From NCBI GenBank assembly GCA_034440575.1, contig JAOTOL010001068.1, forward strand, positions 28,501 to 92,500: a DNA stretch of 64,000 nucleotides. The letters run 5' to 3'. This DNA is from Imbricaverruca yamaguchii (taxonomy: Eukaryota; Arthropoda; Thecostraca; Neoverrucidae). How positions within the stretch are numbered: position 1 is the first letter of the stretch; each line of letters begins with the position of its first letter. The notes under the pieces were generated by a model. That model worked only from the letters and a program-made list of their open reading frames with translations. It was not told the DNA's origin and made no database searches. Below are positions 12,540-23,160 of the stretch, piece by piece. The position numbers and the translations under genes are program-made.

Positions 12540-15500
12540 GGAGAGAGAGAATACAAATATATGAAAACATAGATATATAGATATAGTGAACTGTGTTTAA
12601 ATTGCTTAATGCCACTAGTGTTTCAGTTATGAATTGATTACGTGTAAGGTATTAGCTTCTATTCACGAAGTGTGATTTTTACGGGAGGAGGCATTGTAAT
12701 GCGAAAATCTATTCCACTAAGAACTCTACTTGTACGTAAGTAACCATGCATGACTCATGCCATGTTGTTCGGGAACCGATACGTGGCTAGAGGCAGCTAA
12801 GTGGCAGATTCTGAGGAGAACCCATCTGAAGCAACCGCCTACGATTGGCGGACGCGTTCCCTCTGAAGAGTTTCCAAGCCACGATGAGTCAAAGTATCCA
12901 TGTTGTGAGGTAGTCTCAATGGATCGCATGTTGCTTGTCATGAGCGTTGTTTGTGACAAGGAGAATGTGATCGACGTCAGCCGCGCTCAGTCGGTTAGTG
13001 TCAAGTGTCTACAAATGTTAGACAAAACTCGAACTATCTGCAAATTCCCGACAGGGCCCAAATACACGGTTCATGAGGGACCGGAACGGAGAAGGCAATG
13101 CCACGGCTCTGCCTGCGTCTGGTACTCGCGCGCTATGCTATGTTGCCACACATTTATTTCACCTCGGGTAATCGTCTTCATATATGGCTGGAATAAATGG
13201 TTTTAATAGATTCCTCATACATATGGGAATGATACTCCCGATTTTGTCATTTCTGTTGCTCTGCCACAAGCCCAAAGCATTGTTCATTCCTTGTTCGACC
13301 TTGTCGTGCTTAATGTGTATATTTAAATGCACAATCATACCAGAGGATTATTAAAAGGAGCCCCCGATTTCGCGCTGAGCTAGGACCGTTCCAGGTTTAT
13401 GGCCGAATTGAGACTGCGAACTTATGATTATTGTTTCATGTTCGTTAGGTGATTCACGACGTACTTTGTGCACATTTGACGGCTAATGCCGCCGCCCACA
13501 CACTGTTTAACTCGAGACATTAACCCGAGACATTTAGTACCCAGAGCTCAACACCTTAACCACTCGGCTATCCCCGCCCCAAGCCTAGGATTATAGGGGA
13601 AGTTGCTGCCCATCGAACGGTGTTTTTTTTTCAAACTCTACCCAGCTTCCCTGCAATTTACTACCCCAGTAGCCCAAGCTGGGAGACATTTCTGCATCGG
13701 GCTTTCCCCAGTTCACTTTCTCAGTACTAGCAACGTCACAGCAACATCGCTAGCGTCAGGCAATCATTACCGAGCTTCCCCATCTCACTTTCTCGGCACT
13801 AGTATCGTCATAGCAGTATCGCCAGCGTCAGTCAATGATTATCGAGCTTCCCCAGCTCACTTTCTCGGCACTAGTATCTTTATAGGAATATCACAAGCGC
13901 CAGCCAACCAGCTGACTAGTGTTTCCGCCGGGGCAGCAACAGAAATTTGTGAAGGTACCCCAACAGTCGTGTCCAATATCGTGCTGAATTATCGAGTTTT
14001 CTGGTGTTGATGCCAGATAGACTAACAATCGATAGAACGAGACACGTGAAGCAGTGCCGTTTGATGATTCAAATACGCTTTCTATTGCCGCCGTAACTTC
14101 TTTCTAGTGTTGAATATACATTTGGATGTGTTTTCGAATATAGTCGACTTCTGGGACAGTCCGTTTAATTAATGCCACATTCAGAATGATGTCCTCCATC
14201 ATCCTCTCCACTAACATCACCACCCATACGAAGCGTCTAACCTCCCTGAGACTACCGGTCTTGTTCACCAGTGCCACATGGGCGGCGTGATGCATGGCCT
14301 TGAGTTTCCTTCAGGTAGCACGCCTTAGCTTCTTTGTTCATTTTCATCTTTCGCTTCACCCCGAGTCCACGTCACCGAGGCTATGCAGACGACCCGGCGA
14401 GGCCAAAGCCAGACACAGCCTCGGGCCAAGCTTACTCACACTGACAGCACCGGCAGGATCCACACCGCGTGCTGTATGATGGTCTACAGCCAATGAACGA
14501 CACGTCCCCAATTATGTCATCTCCACCGCCACCATGCAGAGTCGTGTGTTCCTCGCCCGCGGGAAATCCCCCACGTGTGCCACTGGCTTGGGCACATGAA
14601 ACAGAAAACGGCGGCCATAGCCACGGGTGCACGTGGTGTTTTAGCTTGGTGCAACGTCCAGTCGCCCGCCGTATTGTTTTGGCTTGTTACGACGTTCAGT
14701 CTCCCGCCATATTGTTTTAGCTCGGTATAGCGGTCAGTCTCCCGCCATATTGTTTTAACTCGGTATGAAGTCCAGTCTCCCGCCATATTGTTTTAGCTCG
14801 GTATGACGTTCAGTCTCCCGCCATATTGTTTTAGCTCGGTATAGCGGTCAGTCGCCCGCCATATTGTTTTACCTCGGTATGACGTTCAGTCTCCCGCCAT
14901 ATTGTCTTGGCTCGGTATGACGTTCAGTCGCCAGCCGACGTGCCGAATTGCATCCGCCTGGTGGAAGTTGTCCACGCTGAGCGGCCAAGACGTGTACTCA
15001 TCAGTCGGGTCTGGCGGTGTCGAGACGACTGCACCACCCGAGCTGTCCGGTGACGCATCCCGGGGCTGGCCACGGCTGACTGGCAGACACATGACCGGCC
15101 GCCGGCCTGCTGGCACGTCAGCCAGCAGCAGCCCCCCAACCGATCGAGGCAGCCGCCTCCGCCGTCGCAAGCTCGCGCCCAATTTACCACCGCGCGCCGA
15201 CGAGCCGGGCGGTGCATCACGTCACGTCACGTCTCCTCGGACGTGACGTGACGTGACCCCGCTCTCGACCTGACCAGATGGACAGGAGGGAACTGTAGGG
15301 CGCGCCCTAGGTGTGCAACGGAACGGCCTGGGCTGGGGCGTATCGTGTCCCAGCGAATTACCCGGGCGGGAGTCTGTCGTGTCCCAGCGAGCATTCGCTT
15401 TCTTCGTCGGTCACAAGACCAAACCTTCCTGCCGCTCTCATTCGCTGCGTCAGCTGGTTCGGCTTGCTATTAGTTGATGGATATTATGCGCAATGAAATC

Positions 15501-17588
15501 ATCACAATACCACGCATCATCGTGTTGGATGGCTGCAGTATGCAAGCATGACAGTCGGGCGCAGACACAGTGGTCAGCCTAACTGCCTTATCGGCCTAAC
15601 TGGAGCCAGACTCGCGCTACGTCTCGTGCCATGCCCACCAATGTTGTCCTCGGTCTATATTCTAGGGAGCGGCTGACGTCTGACACCTGACCTTGTCCTC
15701 GCTGTAAAACTGCATTCAGACGCCGGGATTATCGGGTGAACAGGAACATAAGATCAGATGTCAGGGTGACCAGAGGCCAGACGGTCCGCCCACCACTGTG
15801 GAGTGTAAACTGGCCATTGCTGTACGGCTAGAGTGAGACCCCGTAATTATGGGGTGGACAGGGAAACTGGATCGGGCGTCGGGGTGACCAGAGGTCCGGC
15901 TGTTTGTCCGCCACTGTGACGTGTGACATGCGCTGTCCCCGCTCCAGTGACACAGCCTGTCCATCACCGTGCCGCGTGACCTGGCCGTCACCGCCCCGCG
16001 CCGGTGACCACGAACGCCACCCTGTCGCCAGCTGTTCCCGATGGACGCCGGCACCGACCAGGGCATGACGTTCACCTCGCCCAACTGGGAGTCTGACCCG
16101 CACGAGCCCATCTGCCAGATCACCAGCCGCAAGCCGAGCCACCCGGCCGGCAGCTTCCACTACGGACACCAGGCGGCGCTGCCGGCGATCGCCGGTCTCC
16201 GACTGGCACGGGTCAGTGGCGTATTGTTGTTGGCTGGCGGTGCGGCCGCCGCCGTCTCCGTCGTCACCTCGCTGCTGACCCCGCGCGCCGCGACACCTGA
16301 CCCTGGCAGTGGGATGGCTCCGTCTCCGTCGTCACCTCGCTGCCGACCCCGCGCGCCGCGACAGCTGACCCTGGCAGTGGGATGGCTCCGTCTCCGTCAC
16401 CTTACTGCTGACCTGACCCCGCACGCCGCGACACCTGACCCTGATAGTGGGATGGCTCCGTCTCCGTCGTCACCTCGCTGCTGCCCCCGAGCGCCGCGAC
16501 ACCTGACCCTGGCAGTGGGATGGCTCCGTCTCCGTCACCTTACTGTTGACCTGACCCCGCGCGCCGCGACACCTGACCCTGGCAGTGGGATGGCTCCGTC
16601 TCCGTCACCTCACTGCTGACCTCGCACGCCGCGACACCTGACCCTGGCAGTGGGACTCTCCTGGACCGGGCGCACTGCCCCCTGAACGGCGATAGTCTGA
16701 GATGGCTGACCCCGAGGTCAGATCAGGTGACCGGGGCGGGGTCGGCTGGCTCCACGAAATGAGGTGACCCGGGATCAGAACAGGCACTTCAGAACAGACT
16801 GCAGGGGACATTATAGGTTGTCCGATGATTGGATAGCTGTCTCCATTACCAGAGCAGATTGCTCCAGGTGTTGCCGGAATACGTGACCGTGAGCTTACAT
16901 AGCTGACCCCAAAGTCTTGGCCATTCGATGACAGCTGACACCAGGCCCAAGATTAATTTCCAATTGGATTTTGAATTGAAATTAATTGCACTAACCAGAA
17001 TCTACTTGCGTGCCAAAGAACACCTGATTGATAATGCTCCGATGAGAACGTTAGATTAAGTGTTGAAACCGTGCCCCGAAGATGCAAACATTCGCTAATT
17101 CCGACCATCCCTGCAGTTTTGTCAGGCATGTAGAAAGCAAGGCACGTGAGTCCACGCTATTCACTCTGCTTCAGCTCTCAAAGTAGCAATAGTGTCGGTG
17201 AAGAGGGAGACCCTCACACGAGGCGAATATTAAGCCATGGTGCAAAACTTCCCGTCATTCTACGGCAATGCAAGTCATGCAGACTTTAACTGATGGCGGC
17301 TATAAACAAAGGAAACATTAGCCAGATAAAAGCATTGCATTAACAATGCATTATGATATGCACGATAGTTTGTGCGCTGTTTGATGTTTATCATGTCATT
17401 TCCCATACAGTTATTAGAGGTCCTTCGTAGGCGGTTGGTTTATACCGGTACCTTAGTATGTAGGAACATGCAAGTAATCCAGCCAGTCAATAGTATCTGA
17501 AATCTATCCATATTCATGAGACGGCGATAACAAAAGCATGCTGATTCTTGCCCCTAGCACCTCTCTATCTACTTTCCGTCACTCTCTG

Positions 17589-17629
<41 letters not shown>

Positions 17630-17681
17630 ATCTCTCACTCTCTTTTTCCTTTTTTTTCCTCCTCCCCTCTCTCTATCTGCA

Positions 17682-17725
<44 letters not shown>

Positions 17726-19425
17726 CCTCCCTCCTTTTCTCTTTCTATCTCTCCCTCCATCCTATCTTTCTCTTCCTCTTTCTCTTTCGGTCTCTCCGTC
17801 ACTCCCTCTTTTCTCATTCTCTCGCTTTCTATATCTCTCTCTCTCTTTCTCTCTCTTTCTCCATCTCTCTTCTCTCCCTCTCCCGATCAAGTTTTTTTTC
17901 GCTCGCGTCATGCCCAGCGCATTTGTTGAAAGCGATGAGAGCGTGGGCCGTGCAATTGACTGGGATCATCCCAAAAACCATGAACCCACACGTTCCTCGG
18001 GCTTGCTGGCAACCATGACTTGAACCAGTACGATGCATTGACGAATTCTTAACTCCTGATGTGGTCGCCATGAATACTAACACAGTCTGGCTGTCGCAGG
18101 TACGTTCCTACACTCTCTCGGACGAGTTCGACCAGACGAACACCGTGACGTACACGGTGGATGCGCTGGGATCTAGTCGGGTCCTCAGCATGCCGTCCTC
18201 TTCGAGTTCGCTTGGCCAACCTGGACTGCGGGTGTTCAGCACCACGAGCACGAATCGCTCCAGCACGCGAGCCCCAACCCCTCCACCGCGCCGGCCGGAA
18301 ACGACGGCATCACAGGTGGCGCTATCGTCTGCGAAAGCCACCGCGAAGCTGGCGCTAGCGTCGCCGCGCCGCGCCAACGACATCTCGCAATGGCCGCGCA
18401 GCAAGCAGGTCGAGGTGGCGCAGCGCACCGCCGCCACACCACTGCTGCCGCGCAGCAAGCAGGCCGAGGTGGCGCTGCGGCCGCTGTCGAAGCTGTCGCA
18501 AGCGCCGCTGCGGCCGGCGCAGCGCACCGCCGCCGCGCCGCCGCAGCCGCGCGGCGACATGCCGGACCGCAGCGCAGCGTACGAGGTGCTGCGAGCCGAC
18601 GGCGAAGCGGCGCGCGCCGCGCTGCGGCCGGACGGCAGCGTGGCGCGTGTAGCGCTGCGGCCGGACGGCAGCGTGGCGCGTGTGGCGCTGCGGCCCGACG
18701 GCGTCCCGGTGCGGATCGGTGGCCTTCGCGTGTGGGCGGTGAACAGCGGCGGCGGCGGCAGCGGCGGCAGCGGCAGCAGCGGCAGCGGCAGCAGCGGCAG
18801 CAGCGGCGGCGGCGGCGGCGTGGAGGGCGTCAAGTTCCGCGCCGGCGACCGGAAGGCCATCATCAGGAAGATCGCCGACCACTACCGCCGGCGCAGTGGA
18901 CGACACAGGAGGCGGCGCCTGAGGCACCGCAAGCGTAAACGTGAGTGTCTGTGATCGCTGTTGTTCCTCAGCTGTTTCTTCTCTATAATTTTTTGTTTGT
19001 ATATAGATGTGTAGATGTCTACGACTCGCTCAACCTACACGCTATGTACGTATGCAGTACGCTATGTACACTACGTACATAACCTATGGTGCCACGTTGC
19101 TGGCCAAGGACGAGTTTAATAACTAGCCCCTTCTTTTGCTTTGTTGCCAACTCCTAATCTTCGGGTCTTATTGGTAGTTGGATCAAAATGTTTTCTGTCA
19201 GCGTTGTCCTCGTCATGCTGCTGGTTGAAGGACAATGAGCGAACGAAACATATATAATGACATAAAGACATAAAGACATAAAAGATTAGGGAACTAAAGG
19301 CCCAAAGGGCCCTTCTTGGTTGCACTCTTTACACTAAACCACTTCCCCCCCAAATCTTTTAATACCCCCCCCCTTTTATTATAAAAAAAAACTTTTTTTT
19401 TATTTTTTTTTTTTTTTTTTTTTTA

Positions 19426-19457
<32 letters not shown>

Positions 19458-19504
19458 TTTTTTTTTTTGTTTTTTGTTTTTTTTTTTTTTTTTTTTTTTG
19501 GTTT

Positions 19505-19584
<80 letters not shown>

Positions 19585-20214
19585 GACTATGGTGGAGTGG
19601 ATGCAACACGATGAATAATGTGGGTGAACAGCTGGTCAGGGGAATGCTGTGGCTGCATACTCTGCAGGAAGGCTAGATATTTCTCACAAAATCAGGAATA
19701 GGGAGAGGTGGTTCCAACTGCTTATTTTCGGCACGTCTTTTCAGGTTAAATGGGGAAAATGAAAACCTAATATTAGCAGGGTACCACACCCTGACTGGTC
19801 AGTGATCCCATTCACCGGTCCCGTTCTCCGATCTAGTTGTGTTCGGTTCCGTTCTCAGATTTCGTTGACCGGTCCTGTGTTTCTCCAAGTCGGGGTCCGG
19901 CCCCCCGACTCTCCCGTGATCTCTTGCATGCTTTGCAGCCCCACACGATCGTAACCATTGTGCTGACACGGTCGTAACCATTGTGCTGACACGGTCGTGC
20001 TCGCGTTTCAGGCGTTCCGCGTGACTGCTCGGTGGGTGCGTGGTCCGAGTGGGGCTCGTGCTCTCGCGCCTGCGGAATTGGCGAGACGACGCGGCGGCGG
20101 CAGGTGGCGCAGCACGCGCGGCGCGGCGGCCGACCGTGCCCCGCCCTCGTGCAGCGTCGCTGGTGCGGCTCGGCGCGCGCCTGCTCCTCACGCAAACAGT
20201 ATTTCCGCTGGTAG
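7122..20214 (+). CDS. SPON2-like: Mindin/spondin-2-like extracellular matrix protein (5' end not seen)
   Basis: Secreted matrix protein of the spondin family. Five exons join in phase: 7122-7333, 9470-9574, 16032-16211, 18100-18940 and 20012-20214, all with GT-AG borders, giving about 512 residues. Exons 1-3 carry the spondin domain (Spond_N), with VRQFAEGG, PSPDWFIGIDSVDLC and LFPMDAGTDQG; acidic residues in the last two are known to bind metal in this family. The last exon is a complete six-cysteine thrombospondin type 1 repeat (WSEWGSCSRAC) ending in TAG. One TSR matches mindin rather than six-TSR F-spondin. The fourth exon adds about 280 residues of Ser/Thr, Ala/Arg and Gly/Ser linker ending in a very basic run. 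The signal peptide and N-terminal part of the domain were not found, so the first exon shown is internal. It begins at an acceptor, and its Met is not the start. Confidence 0.92.
8650..9003. repeat. 8-bp minisatellite (CCGGACCA)n
   Basis: About 43 units of CCGGACCA. An irregular patch at 8762-8818 contains CACGACC and ACCAGGACCACGGACC, and the right edge decays to GGACTGCC. It lies in the first visible spondin intron. All frames are open as a by-product of the 8-base period. Confidence 0.95.
9470..9574 (+). CDS. SPON2-like: Spondin-like gene, PSPDW exon
   Basis: 35 codons, phase 0 at both ends, between TTGCCGCCAG and GTAAGA. It encodes VSLMSKIVPSPDWFIGIDS and the LC with downstream W of the spondin domain core. 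Confidence 0.95.
9575..10428. other. Spondin intron, non-repetitive part
   Basis: Starts with the donor GTAAGA. No gene, RNA or element was recognised before the 16-bp array. Confidence 0.4.
10429..11152. repeat. 16-bp minisatellite, about 45 copies
   Basis: Tandem GTCAGTAGAGGTGGCC, nearly perfect from 10429 to 10700 and then increasingly varied (GACAGTGGAGGTGGCG, GCCGGTGGAGGTGGCC), ending near 11152. The homogeneous left and diverged right halves suggest growth from the left side. It lies in the spondin intron between the PSPDW and DAGTD exons. Confidence 0.95.
11153..12420. other. Spondin intron, no gene seen
   Basis: Open frames on both strands (169 and 120 residues near 11.2-11.7 kb) overlap each other and match no family I recognise. 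A short duplicated motif, CCCTCCAAAACTAGAG and CCCTCCAAATCTAGAG, occurs at 11834-11880. Confidence 0.4.
12437..12538. repeat. Two (TA)n microsatellites
   Basis: TA runs at about 12437-12452 and 12491-12537, separated by a G/T-rich segment. Confidence 0.95.
12539..13504. other. Spondin intron, no gene seen
   Basis: A 149-residue open frame at 12757-13206 has no recognisable motif and no splice or start support. No other structure was seen. Confidence 0.35.
13505..13582 (-). other. tRNA-like sequence (SINE head or tRNA relic)
   Basis: Read on the minus strand, GGGGATAGCCGAGTGGTTAA is a good class II (Leu/Ser type) tRNA 5' arm and A box. The expected B box is only partly kept (GGGTTAATG and CTCGAG instead of GGTTCGANNC). 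No full cloverleaf can be drawn, so a decayed tRNA-derived SINE head is more likely than an active tRNA gene. Confidence 0.45.
13583..14645. other. Spondin intron with a loose internal repeat
   Basis: At 13690-13900 a segment of about 80 bases containing CACTTTCTCGGCACTAGTAT and a CAGCCAA/CAGGCAA motif occurs in three diverged copies. Nothing else was recognised. Confidence 0.4.
14650..14935. repeat. 38-bp minisatellite, about eight copies
   Basis: Units of 38 bases carry CTCCCGCCATATTGTTTTAG and CTCGGTATGACGTTCAGT with small changes. It lies in the spondin intron upstream of the DAGTD exon. Confidence 0.92.
15217..15256. repeat. Perfect 16-bp inverted repeat of CRE-like half-sites
   Basis: TCACGTCACGTCACGT (15217-15232), loop CTCCTCGG, then ACGTGACGTGACGTGA (15241-15256). 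The arms are exact complements and each is built from TGACG half-sites of the kind CREB/ATF-type bZIP factors bind. It lies in a spondin intron. Confidence 0.9.
15257..16031. other. Spondin intron up to the DAGTD exon
   Basis: At about 15760-15900 a segment of about 120 bases occurs twice in diverged form (AGGGTGACCAGAGGCCAGAC and GGGGTGACCAGAGGTCCGGC). The 3' end is the acceptor CTGTCGCCAG used by the DAGTD exon. Confidence 0.5.
16032..16211 (+). CDS. SPON2-like: Spondin-like gene, DAGTD exon
   Basis: 60 codons, phase 0 at both ends, between CTGTCGCCAG and GTCAGT. It encodes LFPMDAGTDQGMTFTSPN and the end of the spondin domain up to the LRLAR strand. Confidence 0.95.
16240..16670. repeat. 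65-70-bp minisatellite, six copies
   Basis: CCCTGGCAGTGGGATGGCTC recurs at about 16301, 16369, 16439, 16507 and 16577, with a sixth copy at 16642. It begins about 30 bases after the donor of the DAGTD exon. Similarity to the exon end is too weak to call it junction-derived. Confidence 0.9.
16671..17584. other. Spondin intron, no gene seen
   Basis: AT-richer than its neighbours. No repeat, RNA or coding signal was recognised. Confidence 0.4.
17585..17885. repeat. Pyrimidine-rich (TC)n/(TGTC)n tract
   Basis: A 300-base CT-rich stretch with (TC)n at 17598-17627 and about ten (TGTC) units at 17682-17722. It lies about 215 bases before the acceptor of the long linker exon, too far to be its own polypyrimidine tract. 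Confidence 0.95.
18100..18940 (+). CDS. SPON2-like: Spondin-like gene, long low-complexity linker exon
   Basis: 280 codons plus one base. It starts after CTGTCGCAG, frame-continuous with the spondin exons, and ends at AAAC/GTGAGT. The order is a short Ser/Thr-rich stretch, an Ala/Arg/Pro-rich stretch with a repeated ALRPDGSVARV motif, a Gly/Ser run (about 18745-18820), then a cluster of Arg/Lys/His just before the TSR. Codons are extremely GC-rich. Confidence 0.85.
19250..19333 (-). mobile_element. 3' end of a CR1/L2-like LINE
   Basis: On the minus strand the sequence reads GTGCAACCAAGAAGGGCCC, then AATCTTTTATGTC and repeated TTTATGTC. The same 3' end follows the LINE fragments at 53.5 and 53.9 kb. 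The tail of short direct repeats is typical of CR1/L2-like elements. Only the last 85 bases or so are present. Confidence 0.7.
19376..19580. repeat. Long poly(T) tract
   Basis: About 200 bases of nearly pure T, broken by a few A or G residues, preceded by C runs (CCCCCCC). It could be a minus-strand poly(A) tail or an assembly-expanded homopolymer. The lysine-rich open frame across it is an artefact. Confidence 0.9.
20012..20214 (+). CDS. SPON2-like: Spondin-like gene, terminal TSP1 exon
   Basis: The first two bases complete the Arg codon split from the previous exon. It then encodes one TSP type 1 repeat with six cysteines (DC, GSC, RAC, PC, WC, RAC) and the WSEW tryptophans, a short tail, and TAG at 20212-20214. 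Confidence 0.93.
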
Positions 20215-21100
20215 GCGCCTCGGTCGGCGCTTGAGTCGCGCCGCTGTCGGTAGATGGCACTGGTGTCTGCGCGTCCAAGACTGGCACCTTCCGGCAGGCG
20301 GTGGGCGCTTGTTGTTCAAGCTCTCGCGCGTCGCCGCCGCGGCTCTGGGCGCTGCATCGGCGCACCAACCTGAAGCGGTTTTCGCCGATAGTGTGACCGG
20401 CAGTGGGAGGCGGTGCTACAGGAACAGGCTGGTCCACAAGGTGGCTGCGGAAGGTGGACAGACACGATTGCTGGAAAAGCTGGCTGTAATACGACGCGCG
20501 ATACCCAGGTACAAGCGGAGGTACTACCTCGTGCGATTCCTGGGGATAAGGAGAGGGCGTACGACATACGATACCCAGGCACAAGCGGAGGTATCGATAG
20601 ACGATGCTGGGCTGGCCTCGATCAGAAGAACACGGCGAACTTGGCTGCAATCTCGTGCTAGTGAGGTTTTGATCGAAGCGCGTTACGCACGTGCATGAAG
20701 ACCGTCCGGTGGTCCCATATTCCGTGTGGTTCTAACGACGCGGCTGTGGTGGCCGTGGTGACAGACATGACACATTGGTGCAGTGAAGCTGGTAAAACTC
20801 GCTGCGTTTATGTGACTGCTGTTGTGGAGCGTCGAATTTGGCGGTTATTTTCTCTTTTTGTCTCTCATTGCAATATTGGCCGCACATACAAGTTGCGTGT
20901 GCGTAGCCTACTTCTTGCATGCGCTGTTGAAATATTGAAATACAGGATACGCTTACAAGTGGCGTGTGAGTAGCTGTTTGGTTGTCGACGAGGAAGGAAG
21001 TATTCATGCGGAGTCCAGGGCGTTGGTGCCAGTCATGGGATCCCGAAGACATGCCGCCGACTCAGGTGACACTGACGACAAGATCTGCGGGCGATTTTCG
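20215..21100. other. Downstream of the spondin gene; possible 3' UTR
   Basis: Follows the TAG stop. A diverged repeat containing TACGACGCGCGATACCCAGG and ACATACGATACCCAGGCACA lies at 20490-20600. Frames up to 283 residues on the minus strand are GC-driven shadows of the TSP1 exon. No polyadenylation signal could be fixed. Confidence 0.4.
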
Positions 21101-21109
21101 CCTCCTATA

Positions 21110-21440
21110 ATGCACCAGTCGCATGCATATGCACAGTTGTCCCATGCATATGGACACCACATGCATATGCATATCCCATACATTTGCATATATCATACAC
21201 ACGTATGTACAATACAAATGCATATCACATACATACACTACACATCCCCTGCATGTACGTAGCCCATACATATACATAACCCATGCGTAGCGCATATATC
21301 ATACATGTCCATATTCCATACATGTGCATGTCATATGCATGTGCATATATCATGCATATGCATTTACCATAATATTCATATTCCATACATATGCATATCC
21401 CATGCACAAACATACATGCATGTCCCATTGATATCACAGG
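21110..21440. repeat. ATGCATATG-rich degenerate tract
   Basis: About 330 bases of alternating CATGCATATGCA, CATACATATG and CCCATGCATA words with no fixed period. A simple, low-complexity repeat. Confidence 0.85.
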
Positions 21441-21584
21441 TATCCATGCCACGCCCCAAAGGCATGCATTTGGCTTGATGAGAGTGAACCTTAGCTACGG
21501 CCGGAGTTCACGGCCGACCAGGATCGACTGGGAAAGAAGCAGTACTTTGACAGCTCTCGCACATGCCTTGGACAGGTAACATGT

Positions 21585-21835
21585 AGATGTTGCCAATGTA
21601 GATGTCACCCATGAGCGTGCTACCCATGTAGGTGTTGCGCACGAGCGTGTTAAGCATGCAGGCGTGACTCATCAGCGTGTTACCCATGAACGTACTACAT
21701 ATGCAGGTGTCGCGCACGAGCGTATTATATATGTAGGTGTTGCCTATGAGCGTGTTGCCCATGATGAGCGCGTTGCCCACGCACGTGTTGCCCATGTATG
21801 TGTTGCCCATGAGCGTGTTGCCCGTGCAGGTGAGC
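21585..21835. repeat. Degenerate minisatellite (GTTGCCCATGAGCGT-like)
   Basis: Words of about 14-15 bases (GTTGCCCATGTAGGT, GTTACCCATGAGCGT, GTTGCGCACGAGCGT) recur about 16 times. Likely an old 14-15-base tandem array. Confidence 0.8.
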
Positions 21836-21839
21836 CGGC

Positions 21840-23160
21840 GTTTGTCAGCACGAGCCAGCATGAGGAGACAGTTGCTGTGGATCTGGCATCGTTCCGCCGG
21901 TAACCGTGCGATACCTAATTCTGCGATTGCAGCGCTGACGTCATCAACGCAGCCAGATTGGTTTCAATGGAGGGTAGGAACAAGCCAATGCCAAGGTAAG
22001 GCGAGCGTTGGCGCCGGGTAGCTCGCAATGGGAATATGAGAAAGCTGCCTGGTGGGTTGTGGACTACAGGGAACGCCACATGCGAACGTCACGAAGCTGT
22101 GTTGGTGGAGCAATACAGCCCACCTCCTGCACAAGCCACGCCGGCGTTTCCGGCCTCTCGTGATCGTCAGGGTATCTACAATAGCTTAGGATGTGAACAT
22201 TGGACCACGGCGAGCCCCTCCGACGCATTTGAATGCCATCATCATTGGCTTGCGCTACTGTCCCCTTCGAATGTATTATTCATGTTTCCACCACTGCAAG
22301 TGTGATGAAAATACTATCTCAGCATGGGAGAGATTTGCCGAGATCTTTTCAGTGGTGAAAATACTAGCAGGCTATAAAATCACCATGGTTTTCAAACACC
22401 AAAATTTTGATGAACTTTACCTTTTGTCATTCACAAGGGAAAGGTACCACCACGGTCAAAGCTCGGGTGGAGACAGGTTGCTATGATATCGGTACAGATA
22501 AAAAATCCATATCTGCTTGCTGACTGCTGAGGACTTGATAGCCAAGGATGCAGGTTGCGTGCTGGCTTTTGGGTCAATGCGACGTACTCCGCAGAACTTT
22601 TAATTGTCGATTGTACATGCACATCAACAGACAAATTGGCTCCTCAGAATCTATACAGACGTTGAACATGCTGTCGAAATTTGTGACATTATCGCTCAGT
22701 TGGTCGCTCTGATGGCTCATATGCAAGTCACTCCTTTTAGCTGATTGCTGCATATTCAGTGGCCATTATGTATGTCCGCCAACGGCGTATGGCCGCGGGT
22801 CGTTTCTCATTGTACTTCGTTCCCGCTGATGATATTTAGTAGGTCTGCACAGCTGCACAGCGCCGACACCGTTAATCCTCCTGGTGTTGCCGCCACAGCA
22901 GGTTGACGTGGGTCGGCAGCAGCGTGGCACAGCTGCGTTTCCGGCCCATCACCGTCATCAGTCACCGAGCACAGCTCCTCAGGACAGCGGCATCTCTGTC
23001 AATGCTGCACACTGCGCCGTACTGGCATTCTGCTTGCTTGTACAAACGTTGATTAAGACTTGGGGAGCTCCTTGGCAACCGCTACCACCCTGATAAGCGT
23101 TGATAAACTCGTCCCAATGCCTGCAGCTCCAGAGGCTCTGATCTCACCCAGTGTGACGTC
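21840..23160. other. Spacer upstream of the gustatory receptor
   Basis: No gene was recognised. AT content rises relative to the spondin region. The promoter of the receptor would be expected here, but no clear core element could be assigned. Confidence 0.35.

Larger units (their letters stand above)
18941..20011. other. Last spondin intron
   Basis: Bounded by GTGAGT and CGCGTTTCAG. It holds a LINE 3' end and a poly(T) tract, listed separately. Just before the acceptor, CGTAACCATTGTGCTGACAC occurs twice with a third partial copy (about 19938-20000). Confidence 0.7.

Noticed and set aside
12757..13206. 149-residue open frame in a spondin intron
   Set aside because: No recognisable domain, no splice context, and overlapping frames on the other strand.
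16212..16670. Whether the 65-70-bp array is seeded on the spondin DAGTD exon donor
   Set aside because: Only a few bases around GGCAGTGG resemble the donor region; far weaker than the RSAD1 and TP53I13 cases.
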